From Vreelandella aquamarina (lineage in GTDB: Bacteria > Pseudomonadota > Gammaproteobacteria > Pseudomonadales > Halomonadaceae): 64,000 bases of DNA. The first letter of the stretch is position 1. Each line of letters starts with the position of its first letter. Made by a program: the position numbers and the translations under genes. Positions 26,952 through 36,553 of the stretch are shown piece after piece. The notes below the pieces were generated by a model. The model made no database searches, was not told where the DNA came from, and was given only the letters and a program-made list of their open reading frames with translations. The stretch spans positions 40,871-104,870 of the forward strand of contig NZ_JABYQT010000010.1 of assembly GCF_020075495.1 (NCBI RefSeq), read 5' to 3'.

Positions 26952-26973
26952 TTTGTAAGAAATTTCTTACAAA
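26952..26973. promoter_or_regulatory. 22-bp perfect palindrome, candidate operator
   Basis: The arms TTTGTAAGAAA (26952-26962) and TTTCTTACAAA (26963-26973) are exact reverse complements with no spacer. The site covers the predicted tssB start point, a position suited to a repressor. The binding protein is unknown. Confidence 0.55.
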
Positions 26974-27180
26974 TGGTTCCTGTTTTATCTATTTGAATTT
27001 AGTTTTGAGTCTATTTGTCCCGATATGCGTCTAAAATCAGCATTAAAGACAGATTTTAATTGTCGAAGTGTTGTCTCATTTTAATAGCTTAAGTAGAGAA
27101 TTCATTCTTATTTAGCTAACGTTACCTGATCGAGAATTTTATACGGTTACATTCAGACACTTCTTTCAAGGTAGACTGCT

Positions 27181-27684
27181 ATGGCTAAACAAGGGACCGT
27201 TGCGCCTAAAGAGCGCATCAATATCAAGTACGTGCCGGCCACAGATGGTCAGCAGGCTGATACCGAACTTCCATTGAAGCTACTGGTAGTGGGCGACTTC
27301 AAGGGTGGAGAGGAAGAAACACCTATCGAAGAACGCCAAGCCGTTTCGGTTGATAAAAACAACTTCCAATCGGTAATGCGTGAAGCGGGGCTAACGCTTC
27401 AGACAGCAGTGCCCAATCGTCTGGACGACAGTGAAGAGCCTGGCGACATGCCGGTTGATCTGACGTTCAAGTCCCTGGAGGACTTCTCTCCGGATGCCAT
27501 CGCCAAACAGGTTCCCGAGCTGCGCAAGCTGGTTGAACTGCGTGAAGCACTGGTTGCCTTGAAAGGCCCGCTGGGCAATGTTCCCGCCTTTCGTGATCGT
27601 TTACAGAAGCTTCTTGAGAACGATGATGCCCGCCAGCAGCTGCTAAATGAACTTGAGCTGCTCGATTCAGATCGCAATCAATAA
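27181..27684 (+). CDS. tssB: T6SS sheath small subunit TssB
   Basis: A 167-aa VipA-type protein that co-assembles with TssC into the contractile sheath. It contains the family stretch ERINIKYVPATDGQQ, LPLKLLVVGDF, and MPVDLTFKSLEDFSPDAIAKQVPEL. The C-terminal helix (NDDARQQLLNELELL) fits the ClpV-recognised region. It is the first gene of the main T6SS operon. Confidence 0.97.
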   Translation: MAKQGTVAPKERINIKYVPATDGQQADTELPLKLLVVGDFKGGEEETPIEERQAVSVDKNNFQSVMREAGLTLQTAVPNRLDDSEEPGDMPVDLTFKSLEDFSPDAIAKQVPELRKLVELREALVALKGPLGNVPAFRDRLQKLLENDDARQQLLNELELLDSDRNQ

Positions 27685-27740
27685 CGGTTATCGCCAACCG
27701 CGCATCTATCAAACCGGTAAAACGATTTCGAGGCACAGCG

Positions 27741-29219
27741 ATGAGTAAAACGGCTAAGCAGCAAGCAACAGTGACAGAAGCAGCGGAAGGCTCGCTTCTG
27801 GATCAGGTGATGGCGCAAACACGCATGGCGCCAGCGGATGAGGGATATGACGTTGCCAAGCAAGGGGTGGCGGCCTTCATTGCAGAGCTTTTAAACAGCA
27901 ACGATGACGCACCCACGGTCAACAAGTCGCTCGTCGATAGCATGATCGTCGAGCTTGATCGTAAGATCAGTCATCAGGTCGATGAAATTCTGCACGAAAG
28001 CGAATTTCAGCAGCTTGAATCTGCATGGCGCGGCTTGAAGCTCCTCGTTGATCGCACTGACTTCCGTGAAAATATCAAGCTGGATGTCTTGCACGCGACC
28101 AAGCAAGAGCTGCTTGATGATTTCGAGTTCGCCCCGGAGATCAGCCAGAGCGGCCTTTATCACCACGTCTACAACGCGGGCTATGGTCAGTTTGGCGGCG
28201 AGCCTGTTGCCGGTATTATCGGGCACTACGATTTCACGCCCTCAACACCGGATATGAAGCTTCTGCAGTATTCTGCCGCGGTCGGGGCAATGGCGCATGC
28301 GCCCTTCATGTCATCGGTGGCACCCTCCTTCTTCGGTATCGAAAGCTTTGAAGAGCTGCCCAACATCAAGGACTTCAAGGCAATTTTCGAAGGGCCGAAA
28401 TATGCCCGTTGGCGCAGTCTTCGCGAGTCTGATGACGCACGCTACCTGGGGCTGACCGCTCCGCGTTTTCTGCTGCGTACGCCTTACGATCCGGTCGAGA
28501 ACCCCATCAAGACCTTCAATTATCGTGAAACCGTCAGCGAAGATCACGAGCATTATCTGTGGGGCAACACCGCTTATCTGCTGGCTGAGCGCCTGACGGA
28601 CAGCTTCGCCAAATACCGCTGGTGCCCCAATATCATCGGCCCGCAAAGCGGTGGTGCCGTTGAAAACCTGCCGGTTCACACCTACGAGGCGTTTGGTCAA
28701 CTGCAGGCCAAGATTCCTACGGAGGTCCTGATTACCGACCGCCGCGAGTTCGAGATGGCCGAAGAGGGTTTTATCTCGCTGACCATGCGCAAGGGCAGTG
28801 ACAACGCAGCGTTCTTTTCGGCCAACTCGGTACAAAAGCCGAAGGTATTCCCCAATACCGCCGAAGGCAAGATGGCAGAAACCAACTTCAAGTTGGGTAC
28901 TCAGCTTCCCTACATGTTCATCATCAATCGCCTGGCGCACTACGTCAAAGTGCTGCAGCGCGAGCAGATTGGTTCCTGGAAAGAGCGTCAGGATCTGGAG
29001 CGTGAGCTTAACGCCTGGATTCGCCAGTATGTTGCCGATCAAGAAAACCCGCCGGCAGATGTGCGCAGCCGTCGCCCGCTACGCGCGGCCTCCATCCAGG
29101 TGTCCGATGTTGAAGGCGAGCCGGGCTGGTATCAGGTTTCCATGTCAGTACGCCCGCATTTCAAATATATGGGGGCTAACTTTGAGCTATCACTGGTCGG
29201 ACGTCTCGACAAGGAATAA
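27741..29219 (+). CDS. tssC: T6SS sheath large subunit TssC
   Basis: A 492-aa VipB-type sheath protein. Clear features are the FQQLESAWRGLKLLVDRTDF block near residues 90-110, PVAGIIGHYDF, RTPYDPVENPIKTFNYRE and the C-terminal WYQVSMSVRPHFKYMGANFELSLVGRLDKE-type end. It is full length and follows tssB by 56 bp. Confidence 0.97.
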   Translation: MSKTAKQQATVTEAAEGSLLDQVMAQTRMAPADEGYDVAKQGVAAFIAELLNSNDDAPTVNKSLVDSMIVELDRKISHQVDEILHESEFQQLESAWRGLKLLVDRTDFRENIKLDVLHATKQELLDDFEFAPEISQSGLYHHVYNAGYGQFGGEPVAGIIGHYDFTPSTPDMKLLQYSAAVGAMAHAPFMSSVAPSFFGIESFEELPNIKDFKAIFEGPKYARWRSLRESDDARYLGLTAPRFLLRTPYDPVENPIKTFNYRETVSEDHEHYLWGNTAYLLAERLTDSFAKYRWCPNIIGPQSGGAVENLPVHTYEAFGQLQAKIPTEVLITDRREFEMAEEGFISLTMRKGSDNAAFFSANSVQKPKVFPNTAEGKMAETNFKLGTQLPYMFIINRLAHYVKVLQREQIGSWKERQDLERELNAWIRQYVADQENPPADVRSRRPLRAASIQVSDVEGEPGWYQVSMSVRPHFKYMGANFELSLVGRLDKE

Positions 29220-29234
29220 AGGGCTGGTGGAGTC

Positions 29235-29666
29235 ATGGCAACTGACAGTAGCGGATTGTTAAGCAGTCGGTTGTTTGAGCGCCTCGCTACGCCCCACCAA
29301 TCCGTGCCTCTTGAGGAAGAGGCACGGTTGGTAGAAGTGGTCGAGTCGATCAAGCGCCACCTGGTTGAGTTGCTCAACAGCCACCCTGGTAATAACGCCT
29401 GCGCGCCCGATCTGGGACTGCTTGACTTCAATGACGCCACCATTGGTGTGCTGGACCTGGAGCTCAACATTCAGCAGGCCATTCGCCAGTGCATCGAGCG
29501 TTTCGAACCACGAGTGCAGCGGGTAGATGTCGAGTCGCTGCCCAATGCAGGTGATCCGCTGCAGCTACGCTTTCAGGTGCATGCCACGGTTGCGTTAGGC
29601 AGGGAAAGTGCGCTGACCACCATTGACCTGGTGTTAAACAACAAGCGTTATCAGTGTCTCAATTGA
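29235..29666 (+). CDS. tssE: T6SS baseplate protein TssE
   Basis: A 143-aa gp25-like baseplate component. The N-terminus LLSSRLFERLATPHQ and the core VESIKRHLVELLNSHPG followed by LGLLDFNDATI are typical. It connects the sheath to the wedge formed by TssF, TssG and TssK, whose genes follow. Its start is 15 bp after tssC. Confidence 0.95.
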   Translation: MATDSSGLLSSRLFERLATPHQSVPLEEEARLVEVVESIKRHLVELLNSHPGNNACAPDLGLLDFNDATIGVLDLELNIQQAIRQCIERFEPRVQRVDVESLPNAGDPLQLRFQVHATVALGRESALTTIDLVLNNKRYQCLN

Positions 29667-29684
29667 TTGACCCGAGGGGCACGC

Positions 29685-31448
29685 ATGCTCAACCGTTATT
29701 ATCGTGATGAACTCAATTTTCTAAAGCGCCAGGGGCGTGAGTTTGCACAGTCAAACCCGAACCTAAGCCGGTTTCTATCCGAGCGCAGCACGGATCCGGA
29801 CGTTGAACGGCTGCTGGAAGGCTTTGCCTTTCTGACCGGGCGCATGCGGGAAAAAGTGGAAGATGAGTTTCCGGAGCTTACCCATTCACTGATCAGCATG
29901 CTGTGGCCGAACTACTTGCGGCCGGTGCCCAGCATGACGGTTGTGCAGTTTACCCCCATGTGGCACTCCCTGAGCCAGCATCAGCAGGTAAACCGGGGAA
30001 CCGAGCTTGCCAGCAACGCTGTCGAAAATACGTCTTGTCTGTTTCGCACTTGTCATGACGTCACGCTTTATCCGCTGGAGCATGCGGGCGTAGAGGCGCG
30101 GCATACGCGGGAAACCTCACTGGTCGAGCTGTCGATGGATGTACACAGTGACCAGCCCATGAAGGATATGGGCATCACGTCATTGCGTCTGCATCTGGGC
30201 GGCGATACCTATACGGCGCGTACGCTCTATCTCTGGATGAGCCACTATCTGACTCGTCTTGAAATCGACATTGATGGAAAGCGTCAGACGTTGCCAGCCA
30301 ATGCGTTGAAGGCTGTCGGGTTCGAGCGCGACCAGGCGCTTCTACCCTATCCAAGCAACGTGCATCAAGGGTATCGCATACTGCAGGAGTATCTCTGCTT
30401 TCCAGAGGCGTTCCACTTCTTTGATGTACAGGGCCTGAATCAGGTATTACCTGATGCGGCTGCCACGCGGGTCACGCTCCGCTTTATCTTTGCGCGCCCG
30501 CTGCCGACCGATGCGCGTATCCAGAACGAGCACCTGGCCCTTTACTGCACGCCGGCCATCAACCTCTTCGAGCACGATGCTGAGCCTATCGACCTGACGG
30601 GCGAACGCAGCGAATACCGTATACGGCCCAGTAGCAAGGCCCCGTCACACTACGAAATATTCAGTGTGGATAGCGTAGTGGGGCGCTTGGAAGGTGAGCA
30701 GAGCACGTCGAAGACCGCTGTACGGCGGTATGTGCCGTTTGAAAGTTTTCAGCATCAGATCGAGCGAGACAAAGGGCGTCAGGCACTCCATTTCCGTGTG
30801 CGTGTCGGAAACAGCCTGCGCAGCGATGGTTTCGATCACGATATTGCATTTATACGTGAGGACGAGCAGGCGTGCCAGGGGCGGCGAGAGACTATTTCCC
30901 TTGCCCTGACCTGTTCCAATCGCGAGCTACCGGAGCGGTTGACCGTTGGCGATGTGTGCGTTGGCACAGAAAATAGCCCCTCGTTCGCCACTTTTTCCAA
31001 TATTACTCGGCCCACGCCGGTACTGCGACCCGCCATTGATGACGGCCTTTTGTGGATTTTGATCTCGAACCTGTCGCTTAACTATCTCTCTCTGCTCAAT
31101 CGCGATGCGCTGTGTTCGGTATTGAGGGCGTATGACTTCCGCGCTCTGGTAGATCGCCAGGCAGAGCGCATCGCCCAGAAGCGCCTGTCCGGGATCGTGA
31201 GTATCGACACCCAGCCAGTTGATCGTCTGCGCAAAGGGCTGCCGGTACGTGGTTTGCGCTCTGTCATGACACTGGATCAGGACGCGTTTGGTGATGAAGG
31301 CAGCTTGTACCTGTTTGGCAGCGTGCTTGCCCGTTTCCTGTCGCTTTACGCCAGCATCAATTCGTTTCATGAGCTTCAAGTCATCAATCGCCATAACCAA
31401 GAGCGCTATGTATGGAGCTTACAGGAAGGGCAGCAGCCACTGATGTAG
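29685..31448 (+). CDS. tssF: T6SS baseplate protein TssF
   Basis: A 587-aa VasA/ImpG-type wedge protein. ATG 29685 (MLNRYYRDELNFLKRQGREFA) is preceded by GAGGGG; the six codons upstream are not needed. The family N-terminus and the MLWPNYLRPVPSMTVVQF block are clear. It overlaps tssG by 37 bp, so the two are coupled. Confidence 0.96.
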   Translation: MLNRYYRDELNFLKRQGREFAQSNPNLSRFLSERSTDPDVERLLEGFAFLTGRMREKVEDEFPELTHSLISMLWPNYLRPVPSMTVVQFTPMWHSLSQHQQVNRGTELASNAVENTSCLFRTCHDVTLYPLEHAGVEARHTRETSLVELSMDVHSDQPMKDMGITSLRLHLGGDTYTARTLYLWMSHYLTRLEIDIDGKRQTLPANALKAVGFERDQALLPYPSNVHQGYRILQEYLCFPEAFHFFDVQGLNQVLPDAAATRVTLRFIFARPLPTDARIQNEHLALYCTPAINLFEHDAEPIDLTGERSEYRIRPSSKAPSHYEIFSVDSVVGRLEGEQSTSKTAVRRYVPFESFQHQIERDKGRQALHFRVRVGNSLRSDGFDHDIAFIREDEQACQGRRETISLALTCSNRELPERLTVGDVCVGTENSPSFATFSNITRPTPVLRPAIDDGLLWILISNLSLNYLSLLNRDALCSVLRAYDFRALVDRQAERIAQKRLSGIVSIDTQPVDRLRKGLPVRGLRSVMTLDQDAFGDEGSLYLFGSVLARFLSLYASINSFHELQVINRHNQERYVWSLQEGQQPLM

Positions 31449-32434
31449 CGCTGGCGCCCTTGCTCGACAAGGCGCGACGCTACGAATTTTTCCAGCTGGT
31501 CGAGCTGCTGCACCGTCATCACGGCGATGATCAGGAGCGGCGGCATGGCGGTAGCGTGCCGTCATTTCAGCGCGTGCGCTACAGGACCTCCGCGTCGCTC
31601 GGTTTTCCGGGAAGTGACGTGCTGGCACTCGGGGTCGATAAGCACGGCCAGTATGAGATGGAGGTAAGTTTTCTGGGGCTGCAGGGCGCTCAATCGCCTT
31701 TACCCAGTTACTACCTGGAAGCGCTGGCTCACGAGTCCGCGCACAAGGAAGGAGCGGCAGGCGACTTTCTTGATTTCTTCAACCATCGTCTGCTGACCCT
31801 GATGCACCAGAACTGGCGGAAATATCGCCACTACGTGCGCTATCAGGACAATGCACAGGATGGCTTTTCAGCGGCCGTATTTGCGCTGGTAGGGCTTGCC
31901 GATGACAACCTGCGCGGCGAGACGCCCATCAACTGGAGCAAGATGCTGGCTTACGCCGGGCTTCTGGCAGGGCGTTCGCGTTCACCAGATGTGGTCACCG
32001 GCATAGTCAGCCATTGCTTTGATCTGGCTCGCGTGGAAATCGAGGAGTGGGTCCACCGTTGGGTGGAGATCCCTCTGAGCCAGCGTAGCCGCATGGGACT
32101 TTCAGGCATGACGCTGGGTGAAGATATGGTTGCAGGTGAGCGAGTAGCCGATGTGAATGGCAAATTTGCGCTTTGCCTTCGCGGGTTGAGTCTTGAACGC
32201 TTTCGCGACTTCCTGCCCGATGGTGAAGAGCATCAGCCGTTGAAGACACTGGTCAGCTTTGTACTGCGCGAACCGCTCGCCTACGACCTGGAACTGGAAT
32301 TGCTGGAAAGCGAGGTCAAGCCCATGCGCCTTGGCGATGCCGGGTCCTGCCAGCTGGGCTGGACCACCTTTGTAGACCCTGATGGTGACGATGCCTCGAC
32401 ACGTCGCCGTGTACGCATTCAGATGATGAGTTAA
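31412..32434 (+). CDS. tssG: T6SS baseplate protein TssG
   Basis: A 340-aa VasB/ImpH-type protein. RRYEFFQLVELLHR near residues 22-35, LGFPGSDV, EVSFLGLQGAQSPLPSYY and FLDFFNHRLLTLMHQNWRKY are diagnostic. With TssF it forms the baseplate wedge. The start overlaps the tssF end. Confidence 0.95.
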   Translation: MELTGRAAATDVALAPLLDKARRYEFFQLVELLHRHHGDDQERRHGGSVPSFQRVRYRTSASLGFPGSDVLALGVDKHGQYEMEVSFLGLQGAQSPLPSYYLEALAHESAHKEGAAGDFLDFFNHRLLTLMHQNWRKYRHYVRYQDNAQDGFSAAVFALVGLADDNLRGETPINWSKMLAYAGLLAGRSRSPDVVTGIVSHCFDLARVEIEEWVHRWVEIPLSQRSRMGLSGMTLGEDMVAGERVADVNGKFALCLRGLSLERFRDFLPDGEEHQPLKTLVSFVLREPLAYDLELELLESEVKPMRLGDAGSCQLGWTTFVDPDGDDASTRRRVRIQMMS

Positions 32435-32437
32435 CGC

Positions 32438-33817
32438 ATGCAAGTCGATCCGTTTGATGCCGTGACCTTAGTAGTGGTGAACAGCGAACAGCTGGAAGGC
32501 CGTTCGTCCAGTAGCTATGTCTTCCAGGGCGAGGGGGGAACGCTTGGCAGCAGTGATTACGACGACTGGTTACTGCAGGACCACGCCGGAAGGGTACGTC
32601 CCCAACATGCCGAAATTACCAAGATCGACGGCAAGTTCTGCCTGATCGACTGCAGCGGCCATACCTTCATCAACCGCGCCACGCTGCCTGTCGGGCGCAA
32701 TCGTAAAGTTGCCCTGCGCGATGGTGATGAACTGACGATTGGCGTGTATCGCATGAAGGTGCACACCGGCGACCGGCATGCCTGGCAACCTGGTGTGCAT
32801 TCGCTTACCACGCTGATCGATGAGGAGCATGACGACGTCACGGCCTATGAGCACGCTGTATGGCCTATGGGAAGCGAGCCAGCAGAGCGTCATCAGACCC
32901 AGCAGGACGACCCGATAGAAGCGTTGGGTGGTGTTGTTCCCGGCTCGCTGCAGCATGACCCTATGATCGCGCTGGATAAAGACGCTGCACCGCCAGCCAC
33001 CCTGGAGCCACTGGATGCAAGTCCCAGCGCGTATCGCAGCCACACTAACGAATGGCGCCAGCAAGAGCAGCGCGACGAAGCGGTACGCCTTCCCGATATC
33101 AAACCCTTGAATGGCATCACAAAACAGAGGAGCAGTGGCATGGATGAACGGCAGCTAAACGACTTGGAACGCTCTGTTGGCGAGCAACTGGAAGATCGCT
33201 GGCAGCAGCCCACTACGCAGGCGCTAAGCCATGTAGGTGCCGACCCGCTGCTGAGGGGGCTGGGACTCGATCTGCCATTCCAGAACAGCGAAGAGCAGCA
33301 GGCGTTTCTAGAAGAAGCAGGCCAGACATTGCGCGCCACCATTGATGGCCTGCGCCGACTGCAGCAGAGCCAGAACGATAGCAAGTACCCGCTTCGCGAC
33401 CGTCGCTTGCAGCCTATCGAGGACAATCCTCTGCGTCTGGGCCTTGCGTTTGAAGAGACGGCGGAGACCATGTTCTCGGCACAGCGCAGCCCCGTTCATC
33501 TATCGGCCCCGGAAGCGGTGGCCGAGAGCCTGCGCCATCAGGGCCAGCATCAGGCGGCGGTCGAAGAAGCCATCGGCCAGGCGCTGGGCGCCATTCTTGA
33601 TGCCTTCTCGCCCGAGGCGCTGCTCAAGCGCTTTCATGCCTATCGCGGCGCTGGCAATCGAATCGAGGACGAAGGCGGCTGGGCCTGGGAAATGTACCAG
33701 CACTACTACCGCGAGCTGAACTCTGGTCGCCAGCAGGGCTTTCAGAAGCTTTTCTGGGAAGTGTTCGAGCAGGGATATGACCAGTCAGTGCGTCGCCAGC
33801 AGCGGGAGGAGGCATGA
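32438..33817 (+). CDS. tagH: T6SS-associated FHA-domain protein TagH
   Basis: A 459-aa VasC-type protein. The N-terminal FHA domain (about residues 15-105) includes GGTLGSSDYDDWLL, VRPQHAEITKIDGKFCLID and FINRATLPVGRN; FHA domains bind phosphothreonine. The middle is acidic and low complexity, and the C-terminus (about 340-450) carries the TagH family region ending YYRELNSGRQQGFQKLFWEVF. No PpkA kinase or PppA phosphatase gene is in the window, so a phospho-switch is not supported here. Confidence 0.92.
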   Translation: MQVDPFDAVTLVVVNSEQLEGRSSSSYVFQGEGGTLGSSDYDDWLLQDHAGRVRPQHAEITKIDGKFCLIDCSGHTFINRATLPVGRNRKVALRDGDELTIGVYRMKVHTGDRHAWQPGVHSLTTLIDEEHDDVTAYEHAVWPMGSEPAERHQTQQDDPIEALGGVVPGSLQHDPMIALDKDAAPPATLEPLDASPSAYRSHTNEWRQQEQRDEAVRLPDIKPLNGITKQRSSGMDERQLNDLERSVGEQLEDRWQQPTTQALSHVGADPLLRGLGLDLPFQNSEEQQAFLEEAGQTLRATIDGLRRLQQSQNDSKYPLRDRRLQPIEDNPLRLGLAFEETAETMFSAQRSPVHLSAPEAVAESLRHQGQHQAAVEEAIGQALGAILDAFSPEALLKRFHAYRGAGNRIEDEGGWAWEMYQHYYRELNSGRQQGFQKLFWEVFEQGYDQSVRRQQREEA

Positions 33818-34365
33818 GTGCGCCTGGCCTGAACATGACGGTCGTGCGCCTTGTCGGGCTGTTCTGCCTGTTGCTCCTGCTGGCCGGTTGCGCATCTACC
33901 CGGGAAGCGGCAGGCAAGACGTGGCAGGTAATGCGTGATCCCTCCATTCCAGTAGGCTATCCCGAGGATCGTCCGACGACGGTGGATATCAGCATGGTGG
34001 CCGAGCCTAATGTGAACCCCAACGTGGAGGGAGATGGCACGCCGCTGCGCTTTCAGGTGCTGCAACTCAAGGATGACTCCATGCTGATGGCGGCGGACCT
34101 GAGCCAACTGCATGCAGACCTGGAGGCCGCGCTGGGCACGAACTACCTGACTCACGACGACTTTACCCTGCTGCCGGGACAGTGGAAGTTCTACGAACCG
34201 TTCGCGGTTGATGAAGAGACACGCTACATCGGGCTGATCGCCTTTTATGCCACGCCCAACGAGGCGGAATGGAAAAAGGTCGTGAAAGTCACCAGCCGTG
34301 GGGAGCACTACCACCTGCTGGTTCACCTCCGTGACAGTGAAGTAGAGCTAAGGAAGGAAGAGTAA
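33814..34365 (+). CDS. tssJ: T6SS outer-membrane lipoprotein TssJ
   Basis: A 183-aa lipoprotein that anchors the TssL-TssM complex to the outer membrane. A signal peptide ends in the lipobox LLAG^C, with the acylated Cys at residue 26. The mature domain shows DRPTTVDISMVAEPNVNPN and PLRFQVLQLKDDSMLM, typical of the transthyretin-like TssJ fold. The start overlaps the tagH stop in ATGA and the stop overlaps tssK by one base. Confidence 0.94.
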   Translation: MSAPGLNMTVVRLVGLFCLLLLLAGCASTREAAGKTWQVMRDPSIPVGYPEDRPTTVDISMVAEPNVNPNVEGDGTPLRFQVLQLKDDSMLMAADLSQLHADLEAALGTNYLTHDDFTLLPGQWKFYEPFAVDEETRYIGLIAFYATPNEAEWKKVVKVTSRGEHYHLLVHLRDSEVELRKEE

Positions 34366-35699
34366 TGGCTAGCCGCAATCGAGTGGTATGGAGCGAGGGC
34401 CTGTTCATCAAGCCCCAGCACTTCCAGCAGCAGCAGCGCAGCCTGGAAGGACTTCTGGATACACGCCTCAAGGGGGTCAGCCACTACCTCTACGGATTCT
34501 TATCCCTTGAGCTGAATAACGAATTTCTCAGCTTTGGGCGCATAGCGATCAGCCGGGCCAGCGGCGTTACGCCCGATGGTATCGCTTTTCACCTGCCCGC
34601 AGACGATGTCGAGCCGACACCGCTCGAGATCGATGATGCAAGCATTACCAACCAGGTTGTGTACCTGGGCCTGCCGTTGGCCACCGACGGCGTGGGTGAA
34701 GTGCGCTGGCCAGAAGATGATTTGCCTGCACGCTACCGCCTTTCCTCGCGCAGCGTGCGCGACCTTCACTCTCAGGATGGGTCCACCGCCGAGCTTGAAG
34801 TTGCACGGGTTTCACCGCGTCTGCTGCTTGAGCGCGATGACCGCAGCGGCTATGCCTGCCTTGCCGTGGCGCGCATCGTCGAGCGCCGCCCGGATGGCAG
34901 CCTGGTACTGGATGAACAGTTCCTGCCCACGCTGCTTAACGTACAGGCGGCTCCTGGCTTGCAGCGGTTCGTGGGTGAAATGGCGGGCCTGATGCGTGAG
35001 CGGGCGCGCAATATCGCCCAACGGCTTTCCACTCCCCATCAGGCAGGCGTTGCGGATGTATCTGACTTCATGCTGCTGCAGCTCCTCAACCGTGCCCAGC
35101 CCCGCTTTCAGCATCTGGCGCGCCTTGGGCAACTGCATCCGGAGCGTCTCTACGACACCATGCACGAAATCGCCTGTGAGCTGGTGACCTTTACCGATGA
35201 ATCTCGGCTGCCGCCGGAGTGCCCGGCCTACGATCACGACCACCCTGAACGGGCCTTCAAGCCGCTGATGAAGATGCTGCGCCAGGCGCTTTCTACCGTG
35301 CTTGAACCACGGGCAGTGGCGATCCAGCTGCAGTCACGCCGCTTCGGCCTGCTGGTGGCGCCGCTTTCCGATCTCAGCTTGATCGAATCTGCCGAGTTCA
35401 TCCTGGCCGTGCGTGCCGACATGCCCAATGAGCGTCTGCGCAAGCTGTTTCTGCAGCAGACCAAGGTTGCAAGCGTCGAGCGCATTCGCGATCTCATCAG
35501 CCTGCAACTGCCTGGCGTACCGCTCGAGCCGCTGCCGGTGGCCCCCCGCGAGCTGCCTTATCACGCCGGCTACACCTACTTTCAGCTGGACCGCCAGAGC
35601 GAAGCGTGGGGAATGCTTAACGGCGCCAGCGGCTTTGCGTTTCACGTAGCCGGGGAGTTCCCGGGTCTGGAAATGCAGTTCTGGGCGATCAGGAGTTAA
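34365..35699 (+). CDS. tssK: T6SS baseplate protein TssK
   Basis: A 444-aa VasE/ImpJ-type protein linking the baseplate to the membrane complex. The diagnostic N-terminus RVVWSEGLFIKPQHFQQQQR is present, as are the YGFLSLELNNEFLSFGRIAI and FHLPADDVEPTPLEI blocks. Length and ends are normal. Confidence 0.96.
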   Translation: MASRNRVVWSEGLFIKPQHFQQQQRSLEGLLDTRLKGVSHYLYGFLSLELNNEFLSFGRIAISRASGVTPDGIAFHLPADDVEPTPLEIDDASITNQVVYLGLPLATDGVGEVRWPEDDLPARYRLSSRSVRDLHSQDGSTAELEVARVSPRLLLERDDRSGYACLAVARIVERRPDGSLVLDEQFLPTLLNVQAAPGLQRFVGEMAGLMRERARNIAQRLSTPHQAGVADVSDFMLLQLLNRAQPRFQHLARLGQLHPERLYDTMHEIACELVTFTDESRLPPECPAYDHDHPERAFKPLMKMLRQALSTVLEPRAVAIQLQSRRFGLLVAPLSDLSLIESAEFILAVRADMPNERLRKLFLQQTKVASVERIRDLISLQLPGVPLEPLPVAPRELPYHAGYTYFQLDRQSEAWGMLNGASGFAFHVAGEFPGLEMQFWAIRS

Positions 35700-35702
35700 A
35701 CC

Positions 35703-36545
35703 ATGCAACATCTCGTCACCGATGGGCAAGGCTCGACACGTGGCCGCACAGCGCCACATAAGATGCGTCACGAAGACCTCATCAACGAGCGCGGCCTTGA
35801 GCATCTCATCCATAGCCACGCCGAACAGCTCGATGCTGACGAAGACTACTGGTTCCGGCTGCGGGGGCACAACCTCAACCCCTTGGTGGATGCCGCCAGC
35901 AGCCTGCTGGGCATGGTGGTTCGTGTTCGCCAGCTCGACAGCGCAGGCGATGTCGAGCGCCTCTACCGCCAGGTGGTCGATGAAATTGCCGCCATCGAGA
36001 TCGAGCTGACCGAACAGGGCTACGACCGTGCCACGCTGCTCGCCTACCGCTATGTACTCTGCTCGTTTATCGATGAAGCGGTCATGGGCATGCCCTGGGG
36101 GCGGCAAAGCAAGTGGGCTGAACACTCGCTGCTGACCCGGTTTCATAACGAAACCTGGGGCGGGGAAAAGGTGTTCTCCATCCTGGCGCGCCTGCAGCAG
36201 GAACCCCAGCGCTATCGAGACATGCTCGCCTTTATTTACCTGTGCCTGTGTCTTGGGTTCGAGGGCCGTTATCGCGTCATGTCTCACGGGCGCGATGAGT
36301 ATGAGCAGATTGTTCGTGCCTTGGGGGATCAGCTTTCATCGCTTGAACAGCCCGCTGAAGACACCCTGACGCAGCCGCTCAAGAACGTGGTGCAGGGACG
36401 TTCGCAGCGCACGGCCAGCTTCCCGACCTGGGGCATCTTTGCGCTGTTCACTCTGGCCATGGTGGCGGTATATCTGGGCTTCTCCTGGTCGCTCGATCAG
36501 CAGGCCGAACAGATCACCACGCTTCTCAACCAACTTTATCGCTAG
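35703..36545 (+). CDS. tssL: T6SS inner-membrane protein TssL
   Basis: A 280-aa IcmH/DotU-type protein. The cytoplasmic domain includes NPLVDAASSLLGMVVRVRQL and YRYVLCSFIDEAVMGMPWG, and a single C-terminal membrane segment (FPTWGIFALFTLAMVAVYLGF) lies near residue 245. It is the short form lacking a fused OmpA-like peptidoglycan-binding domain. It would pair with TssM and TssJ in the membrane complex. Confidence 0.95.
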   Translation: MQHLVTDGQGSTRGRTAPHKMRHEDLINERGLEHLIHSHAEQLDADEDYWFRLRGHNLNPLVDAASSLLGMVVRVRQLDSAGDVERLYRQVVDEIAAIEIELTEQGYDRATLLAYRYVLCSFIDEAVMGMPWGRQSKWAEHSLLTRFHNETWGGEKVFSILARLQQEPQRYRDMLAFIYLCLCLGFEGRYRVMSHGRDEYEQIVRALGDQLSSLEQPAEDTLTQPLKNVVQGRSQRTASFPTWGIFALFTLAMVAVYLGFSWSLDQQAEQITTLLNQLYR

Positions 36546-36553
36546 GAGTTACC

